From assembly GCA_973895155.1 (NCBI GenBank), contig OZ316891.1:28086001-28150000 (forward strand): DNA of 64,000 nucleotides. Direction: 5' to 3'. Of the stretch, positions 47,378-59,974 are shown one piece after another (the first letter of the stretch is position 1; every line of letters starts with the position of its first letter). The notes beneath the pieces were generated by a model. That model saw only the letters and a list, made by a program, of their open reading frames with translations, was not told where the DNA came from and did not search any database. This DNA is from Marsupella aquatica (Eukaryota; Marchantiophyta). Position numbers and translations under genes: made by a program.

Positions 47378-49055
47378 GGATCCAAGTATTGAAGTTGGTA
47401 TTTAAACTTAATAATGAATCTTTGGCGTGCTGCCATTGATCAAATTGAAAGTTAAACACAATAGTAAAATTGGATACAACAAGTTTTTTTTGTGGAAAGC
47501 TGATTTTGGGCACAAGTTGTGGATTGGTCATTTTTGTGCTTCACTGGATTTTTGCTTACAGATAATGTCATTTTGGAAAATTTAATTTCTAGATAGTTAC
47601 GTGTTTTGTAACCACAAATTTAAGCATTTAACTAGACATTAACCCTAAATTTTGAAGTCTATGTTGGATTGGATTTCAGATTATTTGGCAACTTCATGTT
47701 CTGAGAGAATTTAAGGTGACTTTTGACAGTTTTTGCAACATCAAAACACACTTCTTGTTTGCTGGTTGCACTTCTAGTTTGGTTCATTGTTGTGTTCACT
47801 TGTTCCTGCAAACAATATTAAGAACTCACATTAAAACTGAAAAGTAAATACTATTGATGTCTTTAAACTATCTCCTCTAAAAAATACCTCTAATTGGAAA
47901 TCAAGATATTCACAGAATTTTCTTTAAGAAAGAGGGGTATTGGAAAAATATCAAGTTCAAATGCAGCATCTCAAAATGTAAGCCAATCTAACCTCCCAAG
48001 GTCTAAGCTGAAAGATTAGGTCTATTTCATCTGATCCGTGTCACTAGTTCATACATGAAACTAGGTTGAGGCACAAAACAAGAAGTTCCAGACTCAAGTT
48101 GCACTTGATATTGCAACCTTGCCTGACTCACATCCCAACTTCTAGCGGTCATTTTAGAGCTTGACTTATAGTATGGTTTAAAGAGAAGTACACATGCACT
48201 TGTCCTGTGGCAGTTCACCTTAAGCAATTTCATAATTGGTAGTCCCCATTTATAATGTTTCCACCCACCTTACCTTGTGACAAGTACATGATCAAGTTTT
48301 ATTCCACAATGAAAAAACTCTAAAGGAATAGCTATTAATGCGGTTATGGCTTAGACTTGAGGCTTGTTGTTCAGGTTTAATTAGACTTCCAAGCACAAAT
48401 ACTGACACTATGGATGAGTTTGCAAGTTACTACCTTGGAGACTGATTAGACCATTGTGCTGAGTCCTGACCAACTAGGGTATATAGCATTTGAAACAAGT
48501 TTTAGGTCTAACATAGCAGGGAACATTCCACTCATCTTATATATGCGGACTGGCAGTTTACATAGTTCCACCCACAAGCAGAAAGTTTCTAATTTCAGTG
48601 CTTTCTTTAGAAGAACTTTCACTGCAGACGAGCTCTAAATGTTTAGGGTAAAAGCCCTGTGAGCAGGCCCTATTACCAAATAAAGCCTCAAGGAGCGGCA
48701 GATGAGGGCGGCTCACTTATCACAATTGTCAGAATTAGGACCACCCCAATTTGCTGCTTTATATTATTCCAATTTATCTTCATTCTCCAATTTCATTCTA
48801 TCCAATTTTGAGGTAATTGGAGTTGAGAGAAGGGCTTTGGCATCAATGTGCTGTTTAATTTGGAAGATGCCAAACTCCTCAGGTATAAGGAAACTTTAAG
48901 CGCAACAGTTTCCTAATGTAAATTTTTATTTTCTGTTAAAAATGACGTAGAAGGCATTCTGGAACTATGAAGGTCCTAGAAAACCTTTCTTAAAACACAC
49001 CTGCCCATATAATAGCCCCATTACCTCTCACAGCACTCTTCTGGTGAACAATGTC

Positions 49056-49291
49056 TCACCATAAAAAGGTGGAACACTCACCACCATTTTGTGGGGCTCA
49101 AATCCATTCTTGGTAAATGGTGTTTCACCATAAAAGGTGGAGCACTCACCACCTTCACTCAAAACCATTCTTGTCACCATAAAAAGGTGGAACACTCACC
49201 ACCATTTTGTGGGGCTCAAATCCATTCTTGGTAAATGGTGTTTCACCATAAAAGGTGGAGCACTCACCACCTTCACTCAAAACCATTCTTG
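49056..49291. repeat. Two tandem 118-bp units
   Basis: Units at 49056-49173 and 49174-49291 are almost identical; each contains ACCATAAAAAGGTGGAACAC and, later, ACCATAAAAGGTGGAGCAC, an internal near repeat. A decayed third partial copy follows to about 49375. Confidence 0.9.
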
Positions 49292-49389
49292 AACCTGTGC
49301 ATTCTATAATGAGAGCTAGGTGGAGCACTCACCATCTTCACTCAAATCCATTCCTGAACTTGTGCACTTTGTAATGAGAGCTACCGACC

Positions 49390-49565
49390 CATAGGACTTT
49401 ATAGGTGCAATTATGGTTTAGAGGGAGATTGTATCAAAGTAGAGCCTATGCTATATACAAGTAGCATTTATAGGTGCAATTGTGGTTTAGAGCCTATCCT
49501 ATATACAATAGCAGTTACAGGTGCAATTGTGATTTAGAGGGAGATTGTATCAAAGTAAGCCTATC
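49390..49565. repeat. Degenerate repeat with TAGGTGCAATT units
   Basis: Three runs of (A/T)TAGGTGCAATT(A/G)TGG/ATTTAGAG, two of which continue to GGGAGATTGTATCAAAGTA and CCTATCCTA. Spacing is 55-60 bp with one unit shortened. Confidence 0.8.
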
Positions 49566-50774
49566 CTACATACAAATAGAACTGCGAAGACCTTAAATGC
49601 TCTGAGCACTTCCATAATCTTATACTTTCTATTTTCACTCTGTGGTTTAGAAGTGTTATAACTTATAATTGCTGTCGTTGGATTTAGAAGGTCTCCACAA
49701 TGGTTTGATGAAAATGGGGATGAAAACGTTTTCTGGTGATCTTGTTGTCTACTCATGTTCCAAACCATGAGTGCGATTTCCGGTTTTGCTTACGACCTTT
49801 GCTTTGAGGATTGCGAGACCTCGAAGCCTCTTTTGCTTTCCTTTGCCAAGTCGTTAGTTCTTCCCCAAAATCCTCGTTGCAGTGGCTGAGAATGGATTAT
49901 TTCAGAAAGAACAGCTTTCCAAATGGAGCATTCTAGGCATTCTGTTACATGAAGTACAGAAAATGAAAAGAATCTTGGAAGGATTTGAGTCATGGCAATC
50001 TTCTCGTCTTCACGGATGAGAGCTTTTCCGGGTGACAACAACTGTCATGTGGTAGCGCGGAGTATTAATCGACAAGGCTTAACAGACACGGCCTGCATGA
50101 CGCTCAGAATTGGACAACGCCGTTCGGATGGTCCACTCTTGCATAAGCGACAACTTCTAAACAGGCAGGCAATAAATTACAAAGAAATTGATTCAAGCGT
50201 CACATGTTGAACAGTGGAAGTAGTACATTTTTGCTGTTTCCGGGACCGAAATTGATTTAACCCTATGACGGATCTTTCTTGGAACATGCATTGTGAAAAG
50301 AGAGCTCAATCTATCCAGACTCTAATTGCTTTTCAACTGGCAGTGGACATCATATCATAATTTTCAAATCTCCAATAATGGCAGGGTAACAAGTAGTTTA
50401 ACAAGAAGCTCGTCATAGTATTGCAACTCGAAACTGTATCTTGAGTTCTACTATAAAACCGGCTCCATTGACCAGAGAGGAACCAGCCATATTCATCAAG
50501 TACTACTCAAATACATGAGCACATCTAAAAACCAACCCAGGATACCTGGGCGATGCAGAAAAAACCTTCAAGGTCGTACATCTGAAGCAGAAGTGTGGGG
50601 CAGCAATGGTCCCACGAAAACCAGTAGCTGGAAAAAAACACTATCGCTCGGACACATACGAGAAGAACAAGTCTGTCGATGACTTAAACAAAAGACAGCA
50701 CCTGCAAAAACAGAAAGTACTCGAATCTGATGTCTGGGCTACTCGCACCCTCTCCATTAACTGTGGGCGTTACG

Positions 50775-53700
50775 TTAAGATAGGGGCAAGTCGGGTGGAA
50801 GCCTGCACGACTGCCAGCCTGCAATTCTGCAAAGTTTCTTCATTAGAGCATCTCCAGAAGGCTCGAGAGTCCAATGTGGGTAGAAAGACTCCGGTTTGAA
50901 CACCTCTTGTGGGTTTCTTGGGACCCCTTGGGCACCTTTCAAGAAAGAATCGCCTTCTGACCGTATACAGCCCGTCGCTGGTACATCTCTGTCCGCGGCC
51001 TACAAGTCCAAAGCAGGATTCATTGGATCGATCAAAGACGTAAATTGCGCTCACTAAACCACATCGCATAATTCTTTTGCCATGAAATGTTCGGTCGATA
51101 GGGTAAGGCAAGACGCCTTCAGAACAGTGCACGCTGAACTAAATTCTCGGGTAAAGCTGTAGCGATATCATAGGATAATAATACAGATTGCAAAATCTAG
51201 ATACTGTCCGTGAGAATCAGACATTTGATTGCAATTTAGAGGCTGAGAAAGATATCGTTATCTACCTTTTCAGTGTAGTACTCGAAGGCTGTTTTATTTG
51301 CTCCAGCCTCATAAATATTGCACTGTGAGAGAATCTGAGGAAGAGAGTCAATCGCTTAGGTTTCATCAATAGAGCTCATGTCAACCAACCTTGGCGTCAA
51401 AAAGCCACGGTTTGACGATCAAAATCATGATTTGTAGAGTAGTCACTGATGGCTCACAAACGAACGATTATAACTAAATGCGCCAGGAGGCAAGAGAGAA
51501 CAACAACGAGGGACAATTGCCTTCCCTGCCTCTCCGCAGTTCCTTCGTTTGGCCATTCTAGGCAACTATCCTACCAAGAAATGCCAGAGAAGACAATACT
51601 CATCCACCCATTCATTGACAGCTAGAAGCAAACGAAGCCCGTGGCAGAGCTAGTCAAAAATCAGACGATGCCGAACTCGCCGAGAATTCTGACGGCTTAT
51701 CAATGGAGACGGGCAGGTTTCACGATAGATACCTGGGCCTCAACGCTGGCACACACTGCATACAAACCCCAGTTGCGAGTGTAGTTGTTATAAAGGTGAA
51801 CTTTGCCAAACCGAACTCGGGGATGACGCTGGCGGCAGGCGTCGAAAAGACAGTGATGAATTGTCACACGAATAATGCGGTCTTCGACGTGGTTTGGGTC
51901 TGCTCCGATCAGCATAGTCTTGTTATGTTTCAGGAAATGACACCTGCAGCAGCCGGCACACATGCGCGAATACCACGGAGATGCATGGAGTCAAACACAG
52001 ATTTACAATGTCACCACCATTTGGTACTTGTAGGCGGACCAAAACATAAAAAGAATTAATTCAGTGCAATATCTGGGGCTGCGAAGAAACCCGGAAACCA
52101 AAGATTCCAAGTCTCTACGGATTAAGCATTTGCTTTTGGAGGACAATAGAACAGCAACGTGGTGTTGGAAGCATCTAGGTACTTTGAAACCACTGCCACA
52201 GAACCTTCCTCAGCTGGAACGGCAGATTTCAACCTTGAAATGGTGATATCAGTGCATTTACGAGTGATGTCGATGAGCCCGTCATCAAAGTCTTGTAAAG
52301 TGCACCGATCGACCCATATGTGCTTGCTGTTAGGCTTCATCTGAATGCCATCCACATCATGTCCTCTCCCTCCTTCAAATTCGAGATTGCAGATGATCAC
52401 GTGTTCACAATCTTTCAGCTGAACTCCCTTACCCATAAGTTTCACTCGCTGACCACGTCCATCGATGGTCTTGTAAGATGAGACTCTGAGGTATGTTTGC
52501 AACTCAATGATTCCAGATACGTCAAAGACAATCCAAAGGGGATCCTTCCGTTTGCAAGCCTCACGGAGGCTGCCCGGTCCCTCATCTGCAACCATTGATC
52601 ACAACCAAACTACCGATTCATGACGGGTCACCTCGGGAATCTTTAACCATAGTCTTAACAATATGTGTGGCGAGGATGTTGCTTCTTTAGATGTACTTCC
52701 CGATCCGTCAACTGAACTGAACTGCACTGCACAGCTGCCATTTTCCCGACCAGCACAGACTACTTTTTCGGAATCTGAATCGAAATTTGCACTTTTCACG
52801 GAAATATCCAAATACACATCTGGTCCTGAGCCATCTACAACGTCATCCTCAGTGTCACATTCAACTGACCGCAGAATTGCCTTTCAAATGCTTGCCTTAC
52901 CCCAGTCGGACATACCAATCCAGCCCTCAGGACGAAAGAGTCTGAGAAGATAAGACCCTCGCAGAATCGGATAGAGGATGAGACAAACTGGAAGATCAGC
53001 AACTTCCCAACTAACGCTGCAACTGAACTCAAACTTGTTTCAACTAAAGCTGTAGCTGGATTCAAACACTGCTGAGCCATCTACAACATCATCCACAGGT
53101 GCCACATTCAACCGACCTCAGATTTGCCTTACCCCAGCCGGATATACCAACCAGCCCCTCGAGATGAGAGAGTCTGTAAGTATGATTATAAAAAACCGTC
53201 TTAGAGATTGAGAGAACTGAAAGATCAGCAACTTCTCAATTAAGGCTGTAACTGGATTTAAATTTGCTTCAAGTGAAGCTTTTACTGGACTCAAGCTATG
53301 CTGAGCCATCTCCAACTTCATCCACAGTTGCCACATTCAACTGACCTCAAGAATTGCCTCTGGGTAATTGCCTTGCCACATTCAACTGACCTCGAGAACT
53401 GCCTTTCGGATAATTGCCTTACCCCAGTTGGATACACCAATCCACCTTCTTGAGAGGAGAGAGTCTGTGTATATGGTTGTACAAGACCCTCGAAGACATC
53501 GGAAAGAGATTGAGATAACTGAAAGATCAGCAACTTCTCAATAACGCTGTAAGTTAACTTAATCTTGTTTCAACTACTGCTGTCAGTGGATTTAAGCTAT
53601 GCTGGCCCACTACAACTACATCCTCAGTTGTCACATCCAAGTAACCTCAGAATTGCCTTTCAGATGATTGCCTTACCATAGTTCGAGATACCAATCCAGC

Positions 53701-54391
53701 CACTTGAGATGAGAGAGTCTGTAATAAAATACCCTCGTACATATGGGATAGAGATTGAGTTCAACAGAAAGATCAGCAACTTCTCAATTACCGCTGTAGC
53801 TGGATTCAAACTTGTTTCGTTTAACGTTGTAACTGAATTCCAACTTGCTTCACTTAACGCTGTAACTGGATTCCAACTTGCTTCAATTAACGTTGTAACT
53901 TGATCCAGACTATGCAATCGTTGAATATTTCCTCGGCACACCTTAAGTTGCTGTGTTTTCGAGCCATACCGCAAAGGTCCTTTCCAGCTTTATATTGTGG
54001 TGATTGGAGGAGAATGTTTGTCTCCCAAGAAGAATGTGGGCTCGAACTCATCAATGAGCTATGTGTTCATATGGATCACTCACCTCCTATAAGGGAAGTT
54101 AGCTGTAAGTCGGGTAGAACTACCGTATTTGGTAAGGTAAGGACGGAACGTACCAGCAAGAGAGGTGACGTGGTGTATTGCACCATTAAGACCTCCAATG
54201 GCAGCCTGACCAAATCCCTCGGCGGAGCTGGTCAGCGCCCTGAGGCACCGATCTACATCGCCGTATGGTGGATCCGTCATGGCCCACTCCGGCGGCTGCT
54301 GCTCAGCCGCAGTGGGAACAGGCGCAGGAGGCGATCTAGGCCGCCTTCCTGGACAACACCAACTGAGCATGTTCGACACACGCACAGACAT
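50775..54391 (-). CDS. Pectate lyase (PL1 family), five exons
   Basis: A complete plant-type PL1 enzyme that cleaves de-esterified pectin in the cell wall by beta-elimination. Exons (minus): 54391-54154, 52585-52234, 51943-51733, 51334-51266, 50999-50775; all introns are GT-AG and phase closes to 364 residues with TAA. Family landmarks are WIVFDVSG (97-104), SYKTIDGRGQRV (116-127), HDVDGIQMKPNSKHIWVDRC (155-174), DFDDGLIDIT (178-187), MLIGADP (207-213) and TIHHCLFD with RQRHPRVRFGKVHLYNNY (234 on), including the RxPxxR catalytic-type Arg motif. The C-terminus, with SEGD and WQSC, follows the plant pattern. The first ATG of the frame is at 54391; the next (54370) and one at 54280 remain possible. 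No signal peptide is apparent, which is common in this subgroup. Intron 1 is 1.57 kb and repeat-filled. Intact. Confidence 0.92.
52840..53900. repeat. Tandem repeat filling intron 1 of the pectate lyase gene
   Basis: Four divergent copies of a unit of about 230-300 bp, marked by AGATCAGCAACTTC at about 52993, 53222, 53524 and 53770. Each includes GCTGTAACTGGATTCAAACTTG, CACATTCAACTGACCTCAGAATTGCC and CCAGT(T/C)GGA(T)A(C)ACCAATCCA. Spacings of 229, 302 and 246 bp reflect internal partial duplications. On the minus strand several units are open and share the peptide EKLLIFQ(F/L)SQSL, so the ancestor may have been coding, but no known domain is seen. Confidence 0.85.
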
Positions 54392-54457
54392 ACAGACACG
54401 AGACGTTACAGCCTCCGCAAATGCATCATCATTCCTCCCAACCACCTTCTCCTCCAC

Positions 54458-55234
54458 ACATTACGACCACCCGCTTGCCACAGCAGTAGCTCAATTCCCC
54501 AACAGTAACACATTTACATCGACGACGACGACATCCACGCTAGACATTCCCAGCAGCCCACACAATAAGGAGCCTCACTAAAGACGATCACTCCTATATA
54601 GCAACTGACCGCACTCCCCCCTTTCAACCAATCTTAAGTGCAGACGCCGCCGTTAGAGATTCATGAGACTGTTCCGTGTAGTGACGCAGTACCACATATC
54701 CTGGTGTAACAATGCAGCATGGGCAAATGTACAGCCGGAAACTAGGAGACACACATACTACAGAACTGGAAACAACAACAGCAGGGCAGCAACAGCAACA
54801 GCAACAACAGACAGAAGACCAAACGTGCCCTCAAAAGAAAATGACTACGATGCCAAATTCGCGCTCTACAATCGAGGACTCAAATCTCATGCCCCCGAGG
54901 CCCACGCCTCCATCAGCCAAAAATCAAAAAATGTCTACGGCGCCGAATTCGCGCTCGAAAACTCACACAGGAGGGGACTCCATGCTGAGGGCAGGGCAGT
55001 GCGGCCTGAGCCTGAATCACATCCATCCAACGCAATGCATGGCAGCAACAGCAACAAATGAATCCACACCACCGCAGCAGGAAGCAAGACGCACAGCGCC
55101 AAAATCGGGAAGCGACATCCCAATGCTGGAAAGACGCAATGCGGTCCCACTGGCGTTTCAGAAAAAAAAACGGGGAGTGAGTGAGTGAGGTCGCAGTCGT
55201 GTAGACAAGAAATATCAAGACTTACAGCTCCGCC
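54458..55234 (-). other. Leader and upstream region of the pectate lyase gene
   Basis: Low-complexity CAA/CAG triplets (about 54778-54815) and a near-duplicated word ATGCCAAATTCGCGCTC / GCCGAATTCGCGCTC at about 54850 and 54942. Open frames on both strands here are low-complexity and lack domains. It is probably 5' leader or promoter of the minus-strand gene. Confidence 0.4.
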
Positions 55235-55860
55235 TCAAAACAAAATGCCGCCTCGCTTTCGGATTGATGGGCTCGATTGACGGATTGTCTGCCTGCGTGC
55301 CTCGAATCGGCAGCTCGTTCTTCGCTTTCTCACCCTCTCGCTCGAGCTGCCTCCATCGTTTCTCGGCACCTCGTCCTCGAGCAGTCGACCCCGTCGAGGT
55401 GGAGCTTCTGCGGCACCAACACGGGGCCCTGGACTGTGCCACCGGGCCAGCCGGGTCCCGGTCCACATAGGCCGGGGGGGCCCAGCTCGCGCCGGTGACA
55501 GGCACGTAAGCACCCCTCGCGGGTCACGCTGACGTGTGGGCCCGGTAACTCCCCGACCAGGTGCGCCTCTTTCCTGATTGGCGCAGCCACCTGCTCCGCA
55601 GCCAATCAGGTCGCGCCGCCCGGCCCGAAGTAGATCGTCCGCGCTTGCGGGGCCCGCCGGAAAGAAAGATGCCGAATGTGAGAAGACGAAGAGCGCACGG
55701 GGACGGGCCCAGCCAGAAAGAAGGCCGCCCTTCTTTTCCTTTCGCAGAGGCCCTCTAGAAAGGAGAAAGATTTTGCTCCTGTGCGGGACCCGCCTGGCCC
55801 GAAAGAACGGCGCCCTTGTTTCCTTTCTGGTGGGATTGATACTCAACCAGGGCTTTTCTT
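55235..55860. promoter_or_regulatory. GC-rich island with inverted CCAAT palindrome
   Basis: A GC-rich stretch standing out from its surroundings. At 55574-55609, CTGATTGGC and GCCAATCAG form perfect 9-bp arms around an 18-bp loop, so each strand presents a CCAAT box, the binding core for NF-Y. It lies 1.2 kb upstream of the pectate lyase ATG (minus strand), so it could be that gene's promoter or a shared bidirectional one. No gene was recognised on the right side. A long frame at 55235-55846 (minus) is attributed to composition. Confidence 0.45.
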
Positions 55861-58800
55861 AATTAATGTTGGACCATAGAGTAATTTAATGAAGGGGACT
55901 TTACAAGGATTACCTTTCAGCCACTTCTTCTTTTCCTCGACTCATATGTCATACTTCGTTTTCTCGATGCAGATTTCATCCCAACAGTTAGTTTGAGGTG
56001 TAAGGTCATTTTCTTTTTCTAGACTTGTATGTCATCCTTCTTTTTCTAGATGCAGATTTCATCCCAACAGTTAGTTTGAGGTGTAAGATCATTTTTGGCT
56101 GTACAAGATTTATGGTGGCCTTTTAAGGTTTGGTTTGCCCAAGCCTATATGGGAGTTGGCGGGTTCTGATGAGTAAAGGCTGAATCGTGACTCATACTCT
56201 ATTGTTGTGGTCCAAACTTTACCTTTGCTCACTCAATCTCGTGGAAGTGGATTGATTGTACTCCCCACACAGGCCCCTTAACTGGAGTCTGGCCTGGAAG
56301 CCTATAGACTTTAGGCTGAAAATGGCTTGCTCAATTTGGTCTGACAAAATTACTACTTCCCATCCAGTCATTCTTGTAAAGTGTCCCCAATGAAGTCATT
56401 GTGGTCCCATGCAAGCTTGTCAAAAGTGGTCTCAGAAACCACATCAAAATATGACATATATGATCTACGACATCCCTCCATACCATGATAAATCTCCTTA
56501 TTTTCTTTAAATCAATGAGTGCACATAGTATATAACACATTTTGATATGTGACTACTTGCAGGGCATAGGTAGTCATGCCTGACTCGTATTATCTACACT
56601 GTTAGATCTTCCAGAGTTCACGGTTATCAACAAGAGTGACCAGGCAAGTTTCTAATGAAGGAAGACAAGTGGCAAGTTGGTCCCACTCTCTCACATCTTT
56701 TTCCTTTGTATTATTGTTGGAGGTAATGTGGCCAAATTGAGGTGAACTACTCAGGTTTCAAATAGGGGCTGAAACTTCCAGAAGGGCTAGGGAGAGAGCA
56801 GTTTACCAGAGCAGAATGAGACAACTAGAATAAGACAACTTTGAGTTCACACGTACCACTGCCCACAACCTCAACCAATTTAACTTGATTTGGGTTGGTC
56901 CAAGAATTTACAGTTACTTCATTTTTTGAGCTTAACAGTAGTGACGAATCACAGCTAGCACAGATTTTGGGTACAATCTTGCAAAAATTCACATAAAAAT
57001 ACACTGTACTCAACCTCTGCTAAGAGAACCCCCACAAGTGGAACTAATATGGATGCCATTTGTTGAGCTAGAAGTGAGGGCTTATATGGGAACTGGCTAA
57101 GGAAAAAAAGAATCCAACAAGCTGTATACAGGCAACAACTAGCTTGTGAAAATCAGGGAGAGTCATATTAGATTTGATTTTGCAGAAACTAGGCTAGCTT
57201 GAGAGAGTATAAGAAGACTTAAATTCAAGAGAGTTGAGGAGGTGCTGTAAAATTTTGTGTTGCGTGAAGTTGTATGTGTGATGCAAATAAACTGGTATGA
57301 GGCATTCAAACAATGCATCTGAAGTTGAGTGAATTTCTCAGTTATAAGTTGATGCAGGTTTGTTTGCAACATATAAGACCTGATGAGTCCAGGCAGCACC
57401 AGACCTACTCCAGTAACCAAACCCAACAACTAAAATGCAAAAAGTCAAGTCCAATGCATTCACTTTCATGCTTTTGGATTTTCAGGCACTTTGTTTCTTA
57501 ATTTATTGGAACTATGGTTTTGGTTTTCTGTTGGGTTTGTTGCTGGCTTTCAGGATTATAATCTATGGTGGTGTGAAGCTGATTGCTTAAGGAAAATATC
57601 AAGTACGTAAGGGTTGGGGCTGAGTTTCAATTGACCATGACTGCTAACCTCGCTGCTAACTACTGTACAATAGTGCCATCCTTATTTGCGTAGGAGCTGC
57701 TCCAAAAGTTAATATTTTTTTCCATTTTAAGGAATAACTCAAGGCCGGAGTATTATTCTCTTGCTTTTGATTTTGATTTTTAAAACTGTCAGTGTAACAC
57801 CAGGATGCTTGGATTATTCCTAAAATTTGTATGACAAAATTATTCCTAGGTTTCACAAAACCCCCAATATATCTTCTTAGTCAGGCCCCAGCTTTGAGTA
57901 CTTCTTCATTTATTGCACAAACCAAGATGACACTACTGTAAACTAAAGCAGACTGTTGTCAAACTGGGCATTTGGTCCTTACGTAATAAAGCCGATTAAC
58001 CTGTGGAGTAGATTTCTAAACAAGCCAAAAGTATGAGATAGAAACTCATCCAGAGTTAGAACAAATATAGTAAATATTTTGAAAACTAAAAGCTCGTACT
58101 TTCATAGGTGCCAGCAAACAAACCTGCCCAAACACCACGTACTAGATTTCACTAGATTGCCACCTTTTTGGTCAAATATCCAGACTTGCCATACTTTTTA
58201 GAATAATATTTACAATACCACTTTTTTGTCATGGGTAATGTGATACCTTGGATACAGAAGATCCTACACCCTGAGATTGCCACATTGTGGTATTTGAGAG
58301 TTCGCATGACCTTGGAGCATAGGGGCGCCAAGCATGAGGGCAAATGAGGGCACTTGGGAAATAAGGAGGCGAGGATGGTGGTGAAATTTGCATGGAGAGC
58401 GGAACATGCCGAAGCGGACCAGTAGTTTGGGGTGTGAATCCAACCCGAGGGCAATGGAAACCTTGGGATGATTTGATGTGACAATCTCAAGGCTAGCCAA
58501 TCTTGATCTCTTGTGACTATCCAGGGTCAGATCATTTACTAGTCATGACAAAAGGAAAAGTGACATTATAATTTAAGAATCTAACTAGTACAGTGCATTC
58601 AAAAGCTACTCTTTAGGCCTAGTGTCTAGAGTGAAGTCTCTAGACCTTGCCTCTAACTGAGGGCATCTGAAAGTGAGGGTGTAGACAAAAAAGGGGATGG
58701 GGTCACTCAAGGCATAATTGAAAGTATGGGCAAAATGAACAGGAAATAACATGGAATCCTTTTTTCCTTCAAGCTTGTTTCTCAATCATCTTTATTTATT

Positions 58801-59233
58801 CTCAAAAGAACACTGTGCCATGGCAATTTGTTCAAAATGAAATTTGGGTCCGGTGACAAAAAACACATTTGGACTGGAATGCAACGTCTTTGTAATATTG
58901 TCCGGGTGCTGTGTTGTGAGTTGGATCCTGTGTTTGATTTTTGACACTAAACTATTCTACATTGAGCACAAACAATACAAAATTCATGAATCATATAACA
59001 ATGTCAAATATTTGAACACAATGCCCTGCAAGTACAAAAAATGAAAATACATGGTCATAACTTGAATACAACACCCCAGGGGCATTATTCAAATAGAGTG
59101 CCCCATTGTCCATTATCAAAAACCCCGGGGCACTCTTCAAACAGAGCACCCCTTTGTCCACTATTCGGATACATGGTCATGGAACTGGGTTAGGGGGAAG
59201 TCTAGTAAACCGAGACACCAAGGATTGCTCTCC
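55861..59233. other. Gene-free interval
   Basis: A 48-base direct repeat occurs at 55970-56018 and 56048-56096 (GATGCAGATTTCATCCCAAC followed by AGTTAGTTTGAGGTGTAAG). The remainder has no recognised gene. The TCTAGAGTGAA motif occurs at 58616-58646. Confidence 0.45.
58920..59180. repeat. Dispersed repeat, copy B (partner of 43740-43990)
   Basis: Same order of words as copy A (TTTTTGACACTAAACTATTC, then CATTGAGCACAAAC, CAATGCCCTGCAA, CATTATTCAAATAGAGTGCC), then a local duplication of the C-rich part ((G)GGGCA(C)T(C/A)TTCAAA(T/C)AGAG). This pair defines an uncharacterised interspersed repeat. Confidence 0.65.
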
Positions 59234-59765
59234 AGTTTGCATAATTCTGGACAAAGGACAACCCTCAGTAGTGTAATTGGTTTGCATAATTCTGGACAAT
59301 GGACAACCCTCAGTAGTGTAAGTGGTTTGCATAATTCTGGACAACGAGCCCTATACCAGTGAGTTCCAGTGTGCAAGGAGGGCCAGCCCATAGGGAGTAG
59401 GGCCGGCCCATAGGGAGTCGGGCCAGGGCATTTATGGGGCAGTGGGAAGCACATATGTACCAGGGGTGCACATTTACTCCATCAATGTTAAGGGAAAATA
59501 GCTAATCGAATCCAAGTGCTGTGGATCTTTCCCGCCCTGGAGTTCTTTTGTATTGGGTCGAAACAAGAAAAAAGAGGTCACTTATTATAGTTGTAGATGG
59601 ACAACTCTTAGTACTCTAATTGGTTTGCATAATCCTGGTCAATGGACAACCCTTAGTATTGTAATTGGTTTGCATAATTCTGGACAATGAGCAGCCCTTA
59701 GTATTGTAACTGGTTTGCATAATTCAGGACATGGACAACCCGTAGTAGTGTAATTGGTTTGGAAT
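59234..59765. repeat. 45-bp repeats upstream of the UGLYAH gene, two clusters
   Basis: Units of about 45 bp read TTGGTTTGCATAATTCTGGA followed by CAATGGACAACCCTCAGTAGTG. Three lie at about 59234-59345 and four more, slightly diverged, at about 59599-59765, separated by unrelated DNA. The second cluster ends 210 bp before the ATG of the ureidoglycine aminohydrolase gene, so it may lie within its promoter or leader. Confidence 0.9.
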
Positions 59766-59974
59766 TGAGACTTCGAGCGAGAAACGTACATGATCCTCCC
59801 CTTGTGGAAAACGGGAAGAATGATCATGAAAACAGAGGCGACGACAACGTGCAGAAGAGGAGGCAAAGGGAAAAAGCAAAGCATGGAGATGATCATCTAA
59901 CGAGAGCAACGACGCAAGCCAGTGAGAGAAGGAAGGAAGACACGGAATCCACGCATTTGCCCAATTTTTAGGCT

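Larger units (their letters stand above)
47378..50774. other. Gene-free interval, downstream of the pectate lyase gene
   Basis: No gene was recognised from 47383 to 49055 or from 49560 to 50774. The latter lies 3' of the minus-strand pectate lyase gene and should include its 3' untranslated region. Confidence 0.5.

Noticed and set aside
52599-52953. Frames near the 3' end of pectate lyase intron 1
   Set aside because: They lie inside the intron and arise from the tandem repeat; the flanking exons join in phase without them.
54663-55188. Two overlapping plus-strand frames of 130-160 codons
   Set aside because: They are low-complexity Gln/Thr/Ala tracts from CAA/CAG repeats, lying in the probable leader of the minus-strand pectate lyase gene.
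55235-55846. A 203-codon minus-strand frame and overlapping plus-strand frames in the GC-rich island
   Set aside because: Frames are open on both strands because the DNA is GC-rich and stop-poor. The products are Arg/Pro/Gly-rich without domains, and the region looks like a promoter.
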